A program made the translations under genes and the position numbers. Below, one piece after another: positions 1-6,297 of a DNA stretch of 24,228 nucleotides; the stretch's first letter is position 1, and each line of letters begins with the position of its first letter. The notes beneath the pieces are model-generated. The model worked only from the letters and a program-made list of their open reading frames with translations, searched no databases and was not told the DNA's origin. The stretch spans positions 1 to 24,228 of IMG/VR virus record IMGVR_UViG_3300042560_001798; one strand, 5' to 3'. Source of the DNA: a virus.

Positions 1-1262
1 GCCGCTTTGCGCTGGAGATTTTGCAGGACTCCACGCTCGCCTTCGGATGTCACTACGTCGATTGTGACGGCGTGCTTTTGACCAAAGCGCCAGCTTCTAC
101 GGATGGATTGGTACCACTGCTCGAAGCTATGCGAGGGGAAAAATGTTTGGTGGTGGCAGTGCTGCCAGTTCAAGCCAAAGCCTGCGATTTTTGGCTTGCT
201 GATGAGCACGCGGATTTGACCGCTAGCAAAGGCGTCAAACCGCTCTTCCTTTACCTCATCGGGATCGTCGCCGGATACTTGGACGGAATCCTTGATGATT
301 TTTTCCAGCCTGTCGCCCTCGCTGTTCAGGTGGCACCACATGACCGCACTCTTGCCGGAGTTCTCCACGCACGCGGCAGCCATCGCGCAACGCTCTTCAA
401 TGGTGCGGCTTCGCTCTTGGCGCTGTTCGGCTAGACCGTGAGCAGGCATCGAAAACAGCATGCCCTCAAGTGGCGCTTTCGCCTCAACTATGTGCTCGCG
501 GGTTATAAGTTCAGGCAGCTTAAATTTACCATCGCTAAAGCCAAGATCGGACGGCTTGCGCACAGCCCGCGCCCATGAGCAGACCCATCGCCAGAAATCG
601 CGCTCGGCATGTCCACGAAAGCGATAGATGCCGGAGCGGTGCTCTTGGCTTCGTGAGGTTGTAGCCTCCGCCTTCTTGAAGAACTTGCCAAGCATATCCA
701 TGAATCCAAGATAGCCTAAAGCCTCGCTGGATGTTCCAAGTTCAATGTGATCGTTTGGCGCGGCGGTAGCGGTGCAAAGAAGACCGAATTTTTGCTTTCG
801 CATGAAGTCGGTCACGGCTGATTTTGTCACGCCGTCAAAGTTTTTCAAAATGCTTGACTCATCGCATACAGTCCCGGCGAAATCATTCGCATCAAATAAG
901 TGGAGCTTCTCATAGTTTGTGATGACGATCTTAGCGCCCGGGTGAAACTTACCCGTTGTTGAGCGTGATGCAAAGATGCCAAACTTGGCGGCCTCTTTAA
1001 CCATCTGCGCACCAACAGCCAGCGGAGTCAGGATGAGCACGGGCTTGTTAGTGTGCCGGACGATGTTCTCAGCATAGCTTAGCTGCATCATCGACTTTCC
1101 AAGGCCGCAGTCTGCAAACAAGGCAGCCCTGCCTTTCATTACGCTCCATTCGATAAGGCTCCGTTGAAAATCGAATGCCGCATCGGGAATGAATGTCGGC
1201 TTGAATCCGTAGTTGCCTCCAAGGTGGGTCTTACGGTTGATAAACTTTGAATAAGTTGTCAT
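1..1262 (-). CDS. SNF2-like DEAD/DEAH-type helicase, 3' end beyond the window
   Basis: The reading frame is open from an ATG at 1262 to the left edge (420 codons) and is truncated by the window, not by a stop. Superfamily 2 motifs are visible: Walker A CGLGKS (residues 52-57), a DESS motif II box (134-137), TATAAPND motif III (164-171), a motif V-like KIAGFGLN segment, and the arginine finger region RRSWRFGQ (388-395). The RRxWRFGQ ending is typical of the SNF2-like helicases found in phage replication/recombination operons. It is expected to be an ATP-driven DNA translocase acting on recombination or replication intermediates. It is the last visible gene of the operon that carries RecT and the exonuclease. 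Its start codon overlaps the stop of a putative 31-codon ORF (ATGA). The family assignment is strong; the exact substrate is unknown. Confidence 0.9.
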   Translation of the reverse strand, partial: MTTYSKFINRKTHLGGNYGFKPTFIPDAAFDFQRSLIEWSVMKGRAALFADCGLGKSMMQLSYAENIVRHTNKPVLILTPLAVGAQMVKEAAKFGIFASRSTTGKFHPGAKIVITNYEKLHLFDANDFAGTVCDESSILKNFDGVTKSAVTDFMRKQKFGLLCTATAAPNDHIELGTSSEALGYLGFMDMLGKFFKKAEATTSRSQEHRSGIYRFRGHAERDFWRWVCSWARAVRKPSDLGFSDGKFKLPELITREHIVEAKAPLEGMLFSMPAHGLAEQRQERSRTIEERCAMAAACVENSGKSAVMWCHLNSEGDRLEKIIKDSVQVSGDDPDEVKEERFDAFASGQIRVLISKPKIAGFGLNWQHCHHQTFFPSHSFEQWYQSIRRSWRFGQKHAVTIDVVTSEGERGVLQNLQRKA

Positions 1263-1354
1263 ATCTTCAAAAAGGTGCTCCCCACGAAACCAAGGCTAGA
1301 AATCCGATATGCGCGGGTTCCTTGGAGTGTGGGGAGCATTTTGAGATGTGGCAT
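1259..1354 (-). CDS. Putative 31-aa leader peptide / micro-gene before the helicase
   Basis: An ATG at 1354 opens a 31-codon frame that starts MPHLKMLPTLQG. It ends in a TGA overlapping the helicase ATG by four bases (ATGA). Most neighbouring genes in this operon are joined by the same ATGA overlap, so this short frame fits the local pattern of translational coupling. A strong inverted repeat (1276-1338) lies inside it. It may be a real micro-protein, a leader peptide whose translation opens the helicase start, or chance. There is no SD sequence and no recognisable domain. The 41 bases between the preceding gene and this ATG hold nothing else I can identify. Confidence 0.35.
   Translation of the reverse strand: MPHLKMLPTLQGTRAYRISSLGFVGSTFLKI
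1276..1338 (-). promoter_or_regulatory. Large stem-loop immediately upstream of the helicase gene
   Basis: The bases tgctccccac (1276-1285) and gtggggagca (1329-1338) are perfect 10-bp inverted repeats. Inside them ccaagg (1290-1295) pairs with ccttgg (1320-1325), leaving a 3-4 nt internal loop and a 24-nt apical loop. On the minus-strand transcript the stem is followed by CCTTTTTG and then, after a few bases, the helicase ATG. This could be an attenuator or terminator-like element, or a structure governing helicase translation. The helicase start lies 14 nt downstream of the stem base. The pairing is seen directly; the role is inferred. Confidence 0.6.
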
Positions 1355-1395
1355 ATTGACTGGCCGTTTCTAGTCGGCGTGCGTTGACTATTGCG

Positions 1396-1650
1396 TTACA
1401 AGCTCGGCTGGCAAGGGGTTTTTGTCAGCGAAAAGCCGATGGCATCCTTTAGGCGCTTTAGGGTGCAAACGTCGCCGTCTGCCAAGTGCAGATTCTCCAT
1501 CAGGGTTTCTTGGATCGCGGCCCGCATGGCTTCGTTTTCGCGCTCAAGCTCCGCCATCTTAAAGCAAAGGTAAACAGTGCCGCAAGCGCCGCGTGAGAAG
1601 GCGTCGAAAGCGGCATCGGTAATTGGTGTTGGTTGTGGTGTGGTGTTCAT
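1396..1650 (-). CDS. Small phage protein with a coiled-coil-like segment, unknown function
   Basis: An 84-residue protein starting MNTTPQPTPITDAAF. The frame extends upstream, but the ATG at 1650 is preferred because it overlaps the stop of the preceding gene by 4 bases (ATGA), as elsewhere in this operon. The middle (about residues 30-50, KMAELERENEAMRAAIQETL) is charged and heptad-like, followed by a conserved-looking LHLADGD stretch. Proteins of this look, a Thr/Pro-rich 'TDAAF' start followed by ELEREN and NLHLADGD, occur in phage accessory operons with no assigned role. I cannot assign a function. It is co-transcribed with the recombination genes. Confidence 0.75.
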   Translation of the reverse strand: MNTTPQPTPITDAAFDAFSRGACGTVYLCFKMAELERENEAMRAAIQETLMENLHLADGDVCTLKRLKDAIGFSLTKTPCQPSL

Positions 1651-1868
1651 GCAACGGGGACGATGTAGGTGTAGTTTTCGTCTAGCGACGTCCAAGAGTA
1701 TTCCTCTACCCATCCTTTATGACCTTTCGAGCCATCCGGCCACCATAGTTTGACGCTCGCCTTCGGCGTGAGTGGCTCGTCGGCATAGAGAAACCGCCAG
1801 CCCTCCGGCACGCTGGATTCATCGACGTTCTCGGGATTGTGATAAGGCAAAAGGCGTGGTGAGTTCAT
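1647..1868 (-). CDS. Hypothetical 73-aa phage protein
   Basis: Starts MNSPRLLPYHNPENV at 1868 and overlaps both neighbours by 4 nt (ATGA at each end). It is acidic and rich in aromatics (GWRFLYADE, VKLWWPDGS, GWVEEYSW), with no Cys motif and no membrane segment, so it is probably a small soluble single-domain beta-rich protein. A longer upstream extension in the same frame exists, but it overlaps the preceding gene and reads as low-complexity Arg-rich shadow sequence, so the ATG at 1868 is chosen. I do not recognise a family. Confidence 0.7.
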   Translation of the reverse strand: MNSPRLLPYHNPENVDESSVPEGWRFLYADEPLTPKASVKLWWPDGSKGHKGWVEEYSWTSLDENYTYIVPVA

Positions 1869-2155
1869 GGCATCAGGATTCCGCTGTCGATGATTTTGCC
1901 GAGCCATTCGCGCCCGTCGTCGGTGGCCTCGTAATGGTTGGCGTCTGGATTGAGTCGAGCCAGCCCGGCAGCGATGAGCTTGCCCATACTTTTGAGCGTG
2001 GAGGGCGCTTTGCTGCGATCTTCCCAGCCTGCCTTGGCAACGCACGGGAATGGCGTTTGGACAACCTGGGCGAGTTCTGCGACGGCATCCGGGCCGATGT
2101 ATCTGCGATGCAGCCCGAGCTTGCGGGTGCGGTTTGTAAACGTGGTAGGGGTCAT
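1865..2155 (-). CDS. Hypothetical 96-aa protein, possible winged-helix fold
   Basis: Starts MTPTTFTNRTRKLGLHRRYI at 2155, with a 4-nt ATGA overlap to the gene on either side. The C-terminal half (LKSMGKLIAAGLARL, then HYEATDDGREWL) looks like the helix and beta-wing of a winged helix-turn-helix, where a Tyr-x-x-Thr-x-x-Gly-Arg wing strand is common. This resemblance is by eye only. It could be a small DNA-binding accessory or regulator of the recombination operon; nothing in the sequence shows a catalytic role. Confidence 0.72.
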   Translation of the reverse strand: MTPTTFTNRTRKLGLHRRYIGPDAVAELAQVVQTPFPCVAKAGWEDRSKAPSTLKSMGKLIAAGLARLNPDANHYEATDDGREWLGKIIDSGILMP

Positions 2156-2469
2156 GGAAGGTCGATGACGTAGGTTTGGCCGCTCGTGACAGTGTTGACG
2201 TATGCGATGGCTCGCCAGTCGCCGACTTGGACGTTCTTCACGTTCTGGTAAACGCTTTCGGAACTGGAATACTCAGGTTTGCGGACCTGCTTCTCGGCAT
2301 CCTGCCACGGTATGACAAAGATGGCGCAGCTTGGAGCCGGTTTAGCAACGCAGTAAGCACGCGGGAAGATGTGGCAGACGGAGAGGCAGCCGGGCACTTG
2401 TTTTTGAGCAGCGGCCTTGATGCGTTGGATGATGTCGCGGGAATAGGCGGATTTTGGTTCTTGTTTCAT
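2152..2469 (-). CDS. Hypothetical 105-aa protein
   Basis: Two starts compete: a TTG at 2493 that overlaps the previous stop, and the ATG at 2469 (MKQEPKSAYSRDIIQ). I prefer 2469. It is an ATG, and the bases just before it (AACGACCACGC on the coding strand) closely match the leader directly in front of the recT ATG. The protein has four Cys (a GCLSVCHIFPRAYC cluster and PSCAIF), a basic N-terminal helix and a C-terminal beta-rich half (NVQVGDWRAIAYVN). Its stop overlaps the next gene by 4 nt. No family is recognised. Confidence 0.68.
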   Translation of the reverse strand: MKQEPKSAYSRDIIQRIKAAAQKQVPGCLSVCHIFPRAYCVAKPAPSCAIFVIPWQDAEKQVRKPEYSSSESVYQNVKNVQVGDWRAIAYVNTVTSGQTYVIDLP

Positions 2470-2489
2470 GCGTGGTCGTTGGTGGTGGA

Positions 2490-2831
2490 TCAAAAAGGAA
2501 TTTGCCCGTCGTCCATATCGTCCTGATAGCTCTCAGGTGACGGATGCTGGATCGTCCCTGGAGGCTGACGGCGTGGTGCATTCGGGCGAGGCGCGGGCCG
2601 GGTTTGCTGGCGAGGCGCTGAATCTTGCTCGCGGCGGTCGTCGTCCATTGGGAAAAGCTGGAGCCAGCCGGACCATTCCGGCGATACCGGCATAGCGTCC
2701 ATTTTGAGCGAGACGCGGCCTTGCTCGTCGGTGAATGCGACTCCGCATTGAACGTAGCGTTTCTTTTCGTTGCCTTCGCTGTCTTTGTAGGTGCCAACGG
2801 TGGCGAGGATTTTGTGTGTGGGGCGAGCCAT
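2490..2831 (-). CDS. SSB-like protein with acidic C-terminal tip
   Basis: A 113-residue protein starting MARPTHKILATVGTY. The first ~65 residues are strand-rich (ILATVGTY, KRYVQCGVAF, VSLKMDAMPV, GWLQLFPMDD) and compatible with a small OB-type barrel. A long Pro/Arg/Gln linker (about 70-100) follows, then a tail ending DDMDDGQIPF. That order of globular domain, disordered linker and acidic DDxxIPF tip is the hallmark of bacterial and phage single-stranded DNA-binding proteins, whose tip docks partner enzymes. It sits between the resolvase gene (5-nt gap) and small genes, in the same operon as RecT and the exonuclease. Start choice: the frame reaches 2864 (ATG), but 2831 leaves clean spacing after the RusA stop. 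The globular part is not a canonical SSB, so the call rests on tail and context. Confidence 0.68.
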   Translation of the reverse strand: MARPTHKILATVGTYKDSEGNEKKRYVQCGVAFTDEQGRVSLKMDAMPVSPEWSGWLQLFPMDDDRREQDSAPRQQTRPAPRPNAPRRQPPGTIQHPSPESYQDDMDDGQIPF

Positions 2832-2836
2832 AGTGT

Positions 2837-3283
2837 TTATAGGTTTTGGATTGTGATCTGACATCCGCACAGCTCGCCTTTGTCGGCGTAGCGTTTGGAG
2901 ATTTCAAGCATGGCCGTTTGGGCGTCGTCGTTCCAGACAATGCCGGTCAGGGCGTCTTCGGTGCTTCGGGCGAGCTTGAGAGCATCGGGCCGTGTCGTGT
3001 GGTAGAATGGCGCGGAAGCCTTCACGCCACCTTTGCTGTCAAAGTCTCCCTTGCGGCGAGGCATGATGAAATCAAAACGAACACGAAGAGGTCCGGTGAA
3101 TGACTCGAAAGCCTGCTCACACATGGCGGCGGAACCGCAAAGGCCGACGATTGATCGCCAGTCTTTGTTTCGCTGGCCCGCCGCGTCGATAAGGATTGCG
3201 CGGCCAGTCTTTTTGCCGAAGCCGACAAAGCGTTTTGATCCGCCTGGAGCTGGGATGCCGGGAACGAAAAAGGAAAGTTTCAT
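2837..3283 (-). CDS. rusA-like: RusA-family Holliday junction resolvase, possibly altered active site
   Basis: A 148-residue protein starting MKLSFFVPGIPAPGGSKRF. The FxVPGxPxPxxS/KxR opening and the TTRPDALKLARSTEDALTG plus WNDDAQ segments (residues 96-122) are characteristic of RusA/RinB-type endonucleases that cut four-way junctions. The ATG at 3283 overlaps the stop of the upstream 64-aa gene (ATGA). In typical members the PDxD motif supplies two catalytic aspartates. Here D100 is present, but the second position is Leu102 (codon CTC). D110 and the D119-D120 pair are retained. It may therefore be impaired, or use neighbouring acids. Its place beside RecT, the exonuclease and the SSB-like gene fits a role in resolving recombination intermediates. 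Confidence 0.87.
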   Translation of the reverse strand: MKLSFFVPGIPAPGGSKRFVGFGKKTGRAILIDAAGQRNKDWRSIVGLCGSAAMCEQAFESFTGPLRVRFDFIMPRRKGDFDSKGGVKASAPFYHTTRPDALKLARSTEDALTGIVWNDDAQTAMLEISKRYADKGELCGCQITIQNL

Positions 3284-3474
3284 CGGTCGGCAATGCGAAG
3301 AGTTGCGATTTGACGCTGGGCAACAACACACCAGCCGGACGTGACACCAGCAATGCCTCGTGCTTCGAGAGGTTGAATAGCATCTTGGTTAGTATTCCAA
3401 ACGCAAGCAGGCGCATCAGGTCCGTGAATCTGGATGAGGTTCGAGAGTTCGTCGATGAGATCGGAGATGGTCAT
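3280..3474 (-). CDS. Small 64-aa phage protein between exonuclease and resolvase
   Basis: Starts MTISDLIDELSNLIQIHGPD and overlaps both neighbours by four bases (ATGA). An N-terminal amphipathic helix followed by HGPDAPACVWN and a Gly-rich stretch (ARGIAGVTSGW) resembles a family of short phage proteins of the form 'IxELIxELxxLxxxHGxDxPVxV', which are common in replication/recombination operons and have no established role. No catalytic motif is visible. Genetic linkage suggests an accessory to recombination; this is inference only. Confidence 0.75.
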   Translation of the reverse strand: MTISDLIDELSNLIQIHGPDAPACVWNTNQDAIQPLEARGIAGVTSGWCVVAQRQIATLRIADR

Positions 3475-4121
3475 GGGGCGGAGGGGTTGAGTTGCAATTT
3501 TGGAGTCATGCGCTCGCGGTAAGCGCCGTATTCAATCACGAATTTGTCGAGAGCTTCGGTGAGCTTGTCCGTGTAAGCATCGCGGTTCACGACGAGGTGA
3601 AACGGTTGCAGGCCGGGAAAGTAGGAAAAGAAATGCCAGCGGTCCAAGCCTGTCACAGCCATAGAGCCGTGAACTTGAGCCTTGTATTCATCCGGCAAAA
3701 CGCCTTCCTCGATATACTCGGCATGTGTGAACGGTGACGGGCATTTAATTTCCAGACCGGCCACATATTCGCCGGACTCGTCTTTGATGAGTGAATCTGG
3801 AGAGCAGCCAACAACGTGTTGCCAGCGTTCCGAGGTCACGAAAGCAACCTGTTCAGCAGTTAGGCCAGTATGTTCCTCGAAAGCCTTGCGGGCCTCCGGT
3901 TCCATCTCGGTGCCTCTTTCGGTGTAAAAGTTGCCGAGGAACTTGGCATAGTCTGGCGTAAAGCATTCGACAAGGAGGTCGCGCATGTAGCCGCTGGCCT
4001 GCTTGGAATACTCGCCCTTCGCGGGCGTGATGATCTTCTTGAAGTTGGAAGCCGTCGCCCTTCCGCGTCGAAGTTCAAACCATTGTTCTGAGCCTTGGAG
4101 AAAGCCTTTGTGGATTTTCAT
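3471..4121 (-). CDS. YqaJ / lambda-exonuclease family recombinase nuclease
   Basis: 216 residues, near the usual ~200-230 for phage alkaline exonucleases. Motif I is QGSEQWFELRRGRATAS (residues 9-25). The PD-(D/E)XK active site is seen as GTEMEPEARKAFE (E72 region), GCSPDSL (D109) and LEIKCP (E124, K126), followed by YKAQVHGSM (146-154), the typical tyrosine/glutamine motif. The enzyme degrades the 5' strand of duplex ends to give 3' single strands for RecT. It lies directly after recT with a 4-nt ATGA overlap, the classic exonuclease-annealase pair. It is one of only two genes here with a good SD-like sequence: AAGGAG at 4132-4137 on the coding strand, 10 nt before the ATG. Confidence 0.95.
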   Translation of the reverse strand: MKIHKGFLQGSEQWFELRRGRATASNFKKIITPAKGEYSKQASGYMRDLLVECFTPDYAKFLGNFYTERGTEMEPEARKAFEEHTGLTAEQVAFVTSERWQHVVGCSPDSLIKDESGEYVAGLEIKCPSPFTHAEYIEEGVLPDEYKAQVHGSMAVTGLDRWHFFSYFPGLQPFHLVVNRDAYTDKLTEALDKFVIEYGAYRERMTPKLQLNPSAP

Positions 4122-5116
4122 GCCTTGAACTCTCCTTTCTCCTTAGTGCCCACCCACGTCACGCCAAGCTCGCCAGCCTTGGCAGAAATGGCACGTTTCG
4201 CAATGGCCTGTTTTGCGCCCTCGAAGCCGTCGTTTGCAGGTTTTACAAGCCTTGTCAGTGCTGCCGCATCTTCGCAGCCTTGAACCTGGTCGAGGAAGTC
4301 GAGAAGCGCGGGGTCGTCCATGTCATCGGCAAGCGGATCAACAACCTGGGCCTCAACAACTGGTGCGGATTCTTCGGCTGGCGCTGGCACTTCCGGCAGG
4401 CTCGCAAAAGGATCAAGCGGCGTGGCGCGGGCTGCGGTTTTTGGCGTCACGTCTCGCTCGATAACAACGTCGTCGTCTTTGTCCACGGCATCGCGGAACT
4501 CGGCAGACAACGGGAGCCACTTGGCAAGGCGACGAAAGGCGGTTTTCTTCGCCATCTCATTGTAATCGGTCTGCCATGGGCCGGAACTGCCAGACTTCGA
4601 GCGGCGGCGAATCCCGTCGATTTCCTCCTTGTTCAGCACGGCGACAAAAACGGGGCCGTCTTTCGTGACCGCCATCGCATAGGCTGCATACATCTCCCCG
4701 CGTGGAGCCTTGAAATCAATCTTGTGCTGCACGATCTCGCCGAGGTTGTATTCAAACACGTCGTTCTCGCATACAATGTCAGCGTGAAGTTTCGAGATGA
4801 TGCCGGAGCGCATCGCCAGTTCAGCGAGGCCCTTCCAATCAAGGATCAACGTGCATTGATTGCCGTAGGGGATGAGATGCGCCCGGCGTCCATCCGGCTC
4901 GATTCCATAGGCTGATAGGTCAAGCAGGCAGCGCATAAGGCTTTCCTGCGTGCAGTCGGCGAGTTTCGGAGTGCGAGTCAGGGCAGTAAGGGCAATGCGG
5001 CAAAAGCGATCTGGCGTCAAATGCTGGGGAAGCGCGGCGGCGAACTGTTGTTTCATTTTGTCGCTCGTAATGATGGAGCGCAGGTCGTTGACCTTGGGAC
5101 TTAGTTGGGTGCTCAT
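4118..5116 (-). CDS. recT: RecT-family single-strand annealing protein
   Basis: A 332-residue protein. Residues ~25-225 carry the RecT core: LTPDRFCRIALTAL, the conserved QESLMRCLLDLSAYGIEPDG block and HLIPYGNQCTLILDWKGL, then AYAMAVTKDG and the MAKKTAFRRLAKWLPLS helix. It anneals complementary strands and promotes strand exchange on ends resected by the adjoining exonuclease. The protein is longer than E. coli RecT (269 aa) because of a C-terminal extension. That extension is an acidic Pro/Ala linker (about 240-280, PAPAEESAPVVEAQ) and a small helical tail, which could be a partner-docking arm. There is no SD; the leader between the preceding stop and this ATG is the 14-nt ACGACCACCACGCC, shared in part with the gene at 2469. 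Confidence 0.95.
   Translation of the reverse strand: MSTQLSPKVNDLRSIITSDKMKQQFAAALPQHLTPDRFCRIALTALTRTPKLADCTQESLMRCLLDLSAYGIEPDGRRAHLIPYGNQCTLILDWKGLAELAMRSGIISKLHADIVCENDVFEYNLGEIVQHKIDFKAPRGEMYAAYAMAVTKDGPVFVAVLNKEEIDGIRRRSKSGSSGPWQTDYNEMAKKTAFRRLAKWLPLSAEFRDAVDKDDDVVIERDVTPKTAARATPLDPFASLPEVPAPAEESAPVVEAQVVDPLADDMDDPALLDFLDQVQGCEDAAALTRLVKPANDGFEGAKQAIAKRAISAKAGELGVTWVGTKEKGEFKA
4132..4137 (-). promoter_or_regulatory. Shine-Dalgarno sequence of the exonuclease gene
   Basis: The coding strand reads AAGGAG here, 10 nt before the exonuclease ATG, and lies inside the last codons of recT. Most genes in the window lack any such sequence, so this site may boost exonuclease translation beyond simple coupling to recT. 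Confidence 0.5.
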
Positions 5117-5130
5117 GGCGTGGTGGTCGT

Positions 5131-5598
5131 TTAGTTGTGGTGAATGACTGCGTTCACCGCAGCCAAAATGATTTCAATGGGCGTGCAGGCCGTAAAGGTC
5201 GCGCTCCAATCAAAAAATTTAGCGTCTTTGCCGCCTCGGACAATGACGACAGGCAGGCCGTTTTGCTCGCTAAAAATAAGCACGCCTCGATAACCTGGAG
5301 AAAGGAAACGGAGATTGTTCGCGCTGGCAATTTGAACGCCTTTGGCGGTGCGTTCGTGCTGAATGTCGCCGTCCACCTGCTGCCAGCCTGCGAGAGAATC
5401 CGAGACAGCTTCCATGCGGGTGCGGTCGAAAGGATTCTTGAGCGAGTCGAGCCAAACAAGCCACGCTTCTTCAAGGTCCATCTCAAAGTGCAACTGGCGG
5501 CACTCGGCACACATGCCGTCTTGCTGGTCTCGGTCGTAATCTGTGAGGTCGCGGGTGCATTCACAGGTGGATGGCGGAAGATCGTCGTTTGCTCTCAT
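5131..5598 (-). CDS. Hypothetical 155-aa protein with N-terminal zinc-knuckle-like cysteines
   Basis: First gene of the leftward recombination operon, 14 nt upstream of recT. Four cysteines (C12, C14, C30, C33: CEC...CAEC) form a plausible zinc-binding site near the N-terminus. The rest is a helical segment (EEAWLVWLDSLKNPF) and a strand-rich C-terminal half (YRGVLIFSEQ, LPVVIVRGGKDAKF, then a hydrophobic helix IEIILAAVNAVI). No known enzyme motif is seen. As the promoter-proximal gene it could be a regulator or an early accessory factor. The start at 5598 lies next to the divergent intergenic region. Confidence 0.72.
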   Translation of the reverse strand: MRANDDLPPSTCECTRDLTDYDRDQQDGMCAECRQLHFEMDLEEAWLVWLDSLKNPFDRTRMEAVSDSLAGWQQVDGDIQHERTAKGVQIASANNLRFLSPGYRGVLIFSEQNGLPVVIVRGGKDAKFFDWSATFTACTPIEIILAAVNAVIHHN

Positions 5599-5644
5599 GG
5601 CCGGAACCTTGAATCATCCCGGCGAATCGTGCAAATAATTTCCT

Positions 5645-5671
5645 CAACAAAACGAAGATTGTTTTTTGTTG
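5645..5671. promoter_or_regulatory. A/T-rich inverted repeat, candidate operator between divergent operons
   Basis: The half-sites caacaaaa (5645-5652) and ttttgttg (5664-5671) are perfect 8-bp inverted repeats with an 11-nt spacer, centred near 5658, in the 103-bp region between the two divergent operons. The right half-site covers the candidate -35 box of the rightward promoter. A dimeric repressor bound here could control both directions; the HTH protein encoded from 5702 is the obvious candidate. Two copies of gccggaa (5600-5606 and 5671-5677) flank the region. The pairing is seen directly; binding is inferred. Confidence 0.5.
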
Positions 5672-5694
5672 CCGGAAATTGGAGAGTTGATAAT
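5666..5694 (+). promoter_or_regulatory. Candidate sigma-70-type promoter giving a leaderless transcript
   Basis: TTGTTG (5666-5671) and GATAAT (5689-5694) are separated by exactly 17 nt. A start site 6-8 nt after the -10 would fall at about 5700-5702, on the ATG at 5702. The rightward mRNA would therefore be leaderless or nearly so, which fits the absence of an SD sequence. An overlapping TATAAC (5694-5699) is an alternative -10 that would put the transcript start inside the gene. No equally good promoter was found for the leftward operon. Confidence 0.5.
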
Positions 5695-5701
5695 ATAACG
5701 C

Positions 5702-6094
5702 ATGGAGACAACCAAAACCGATTTTACATGCCCAAATTGCCGCCGCGTTCGCCGCCGTGAAAGCGAGGCCGAGACGATGGTTTTCCGCTGCTCATGCGTT
5801 GGTGGCCTCATCGAGTGCCCTCGCGTCCGTTGGGACTTGGCAGATTGGACGCTCCTCGACCAACCGCTAGCTGATGCCCTGGGCGTTGGCGTTCATGCCG
5901 TTCGTGCCAAGCGGGCAGAGCTAAAACTGCCTCGCGGGACCGTTGGCAGGAAAGATCATGCGCGACCAGTGCGCCGAGTGGATGCCAGTTTGATCGACCC
6001 GAAAAAGTCCGTGAAAGAGAACGCGAAGGCTCTTGGATGCACGCCGCAAAGGATTCGGCAGCTCCAGAAAGAAATGAACCAAACGACACTATGA
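5702..6094 (+). CDS. Zinc-ribbon plus helix-turn-helix protein, probable regulator
   Basis: A 130-residue protein. The N-terminus carries CPNC (C10, C13) and CSC (C30, C32), a compact zinc ribbon. Two helix-turn-helix-like stretches follow: about 49-80 (LLDQPLADALGVGVHAVRAK) and about 99-124 (VKENAKALGCTPQRIRQLQK), the latter with a classic turn around ALGCTP. Basic linkers (RRVRRRE, GRKDHARPVRR) add to a nucleic-acid-binding look. As first gene of the rightward operon and next to a palindrome, it is a plausible autoregulator of both divergent operons. The start at 5702 coincides with the predicted transcript start. The family is not recognised. Confidence 0.78.
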   Translation: METTKTDFTCPNCRRVRRRESEAETMVFRCSCVGGLIECPRVRWDLADWTLLDQPLADALGVGVHAVRAKRAELKLPRGTVGRKDHARPVRRVDASLIDPKKSVKENAKALGCTPQRIRQLQKEMNQTTL

Positions 6095-6297
6095 CCATAC
6101 AACTCACCCCCGACAATCTGGCCGACATCCGCAGCGGGCTAGACACTCAAATCAAGAAAAGCACGGCTATCGCTCAGCTTTCATGGGACGGTCCTGCTGG
6201 GACACTTTCAAACCTCCATAGCGAAATCGCCCGTTTGCAGGCTCTCCTTGATTTTCTCAGCGTCCCAAACACAACCATCACCGTTAATCAGCCATGA
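6091..6297 (+). CDS. Small 68-aa helical protein
   Basis: Starts MTIQLTPDNLADIRSGLDTQ with an ATGA overlap to the preceding gene; a longer frame exists, but it lies inside that gene. Two helices seem likely: DNLADIRSGLDTQIKKSTAIAQ, and NLHSEIARLQALLDFLS with a heptad pattern suggesting a coiled-coil hairpin, then a short hydrophilic tail. It has no cysteines and no membrane segment. Its stop overlaps the next gene (ATGA). Function unknown; it may act as a partner of the flanking small proteins. Confidence 0.7.
   Translation: MTIQLTPDNLADIRSGLDTQIKKSTAIAQLSWDGPAGTLSNLHSEIARLQALLDFLSVPNTTITVNQP

Noticed and set aside
1276-1338. tRNA-like reading of the stem-loop (long end-pairing stem, GGTTC-like segment)
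   Set aside because: At 63 nt it is too short, and no D-arm or anticodon arm can be drawn; it is a simple hairpin.
2152-2493. TTG start at 2493 with a TTGA overlap
   Set aside because: An ATG 24 nt downstream has a leader matching that of recT and avoids a rare start codon. The TTG remains possible.
4280-4915. Plus-strand 211-codon frame
   Set aside because: It lies wholly antisense to recT, whose protein motifs are unmistakable, and has no motif of its own.
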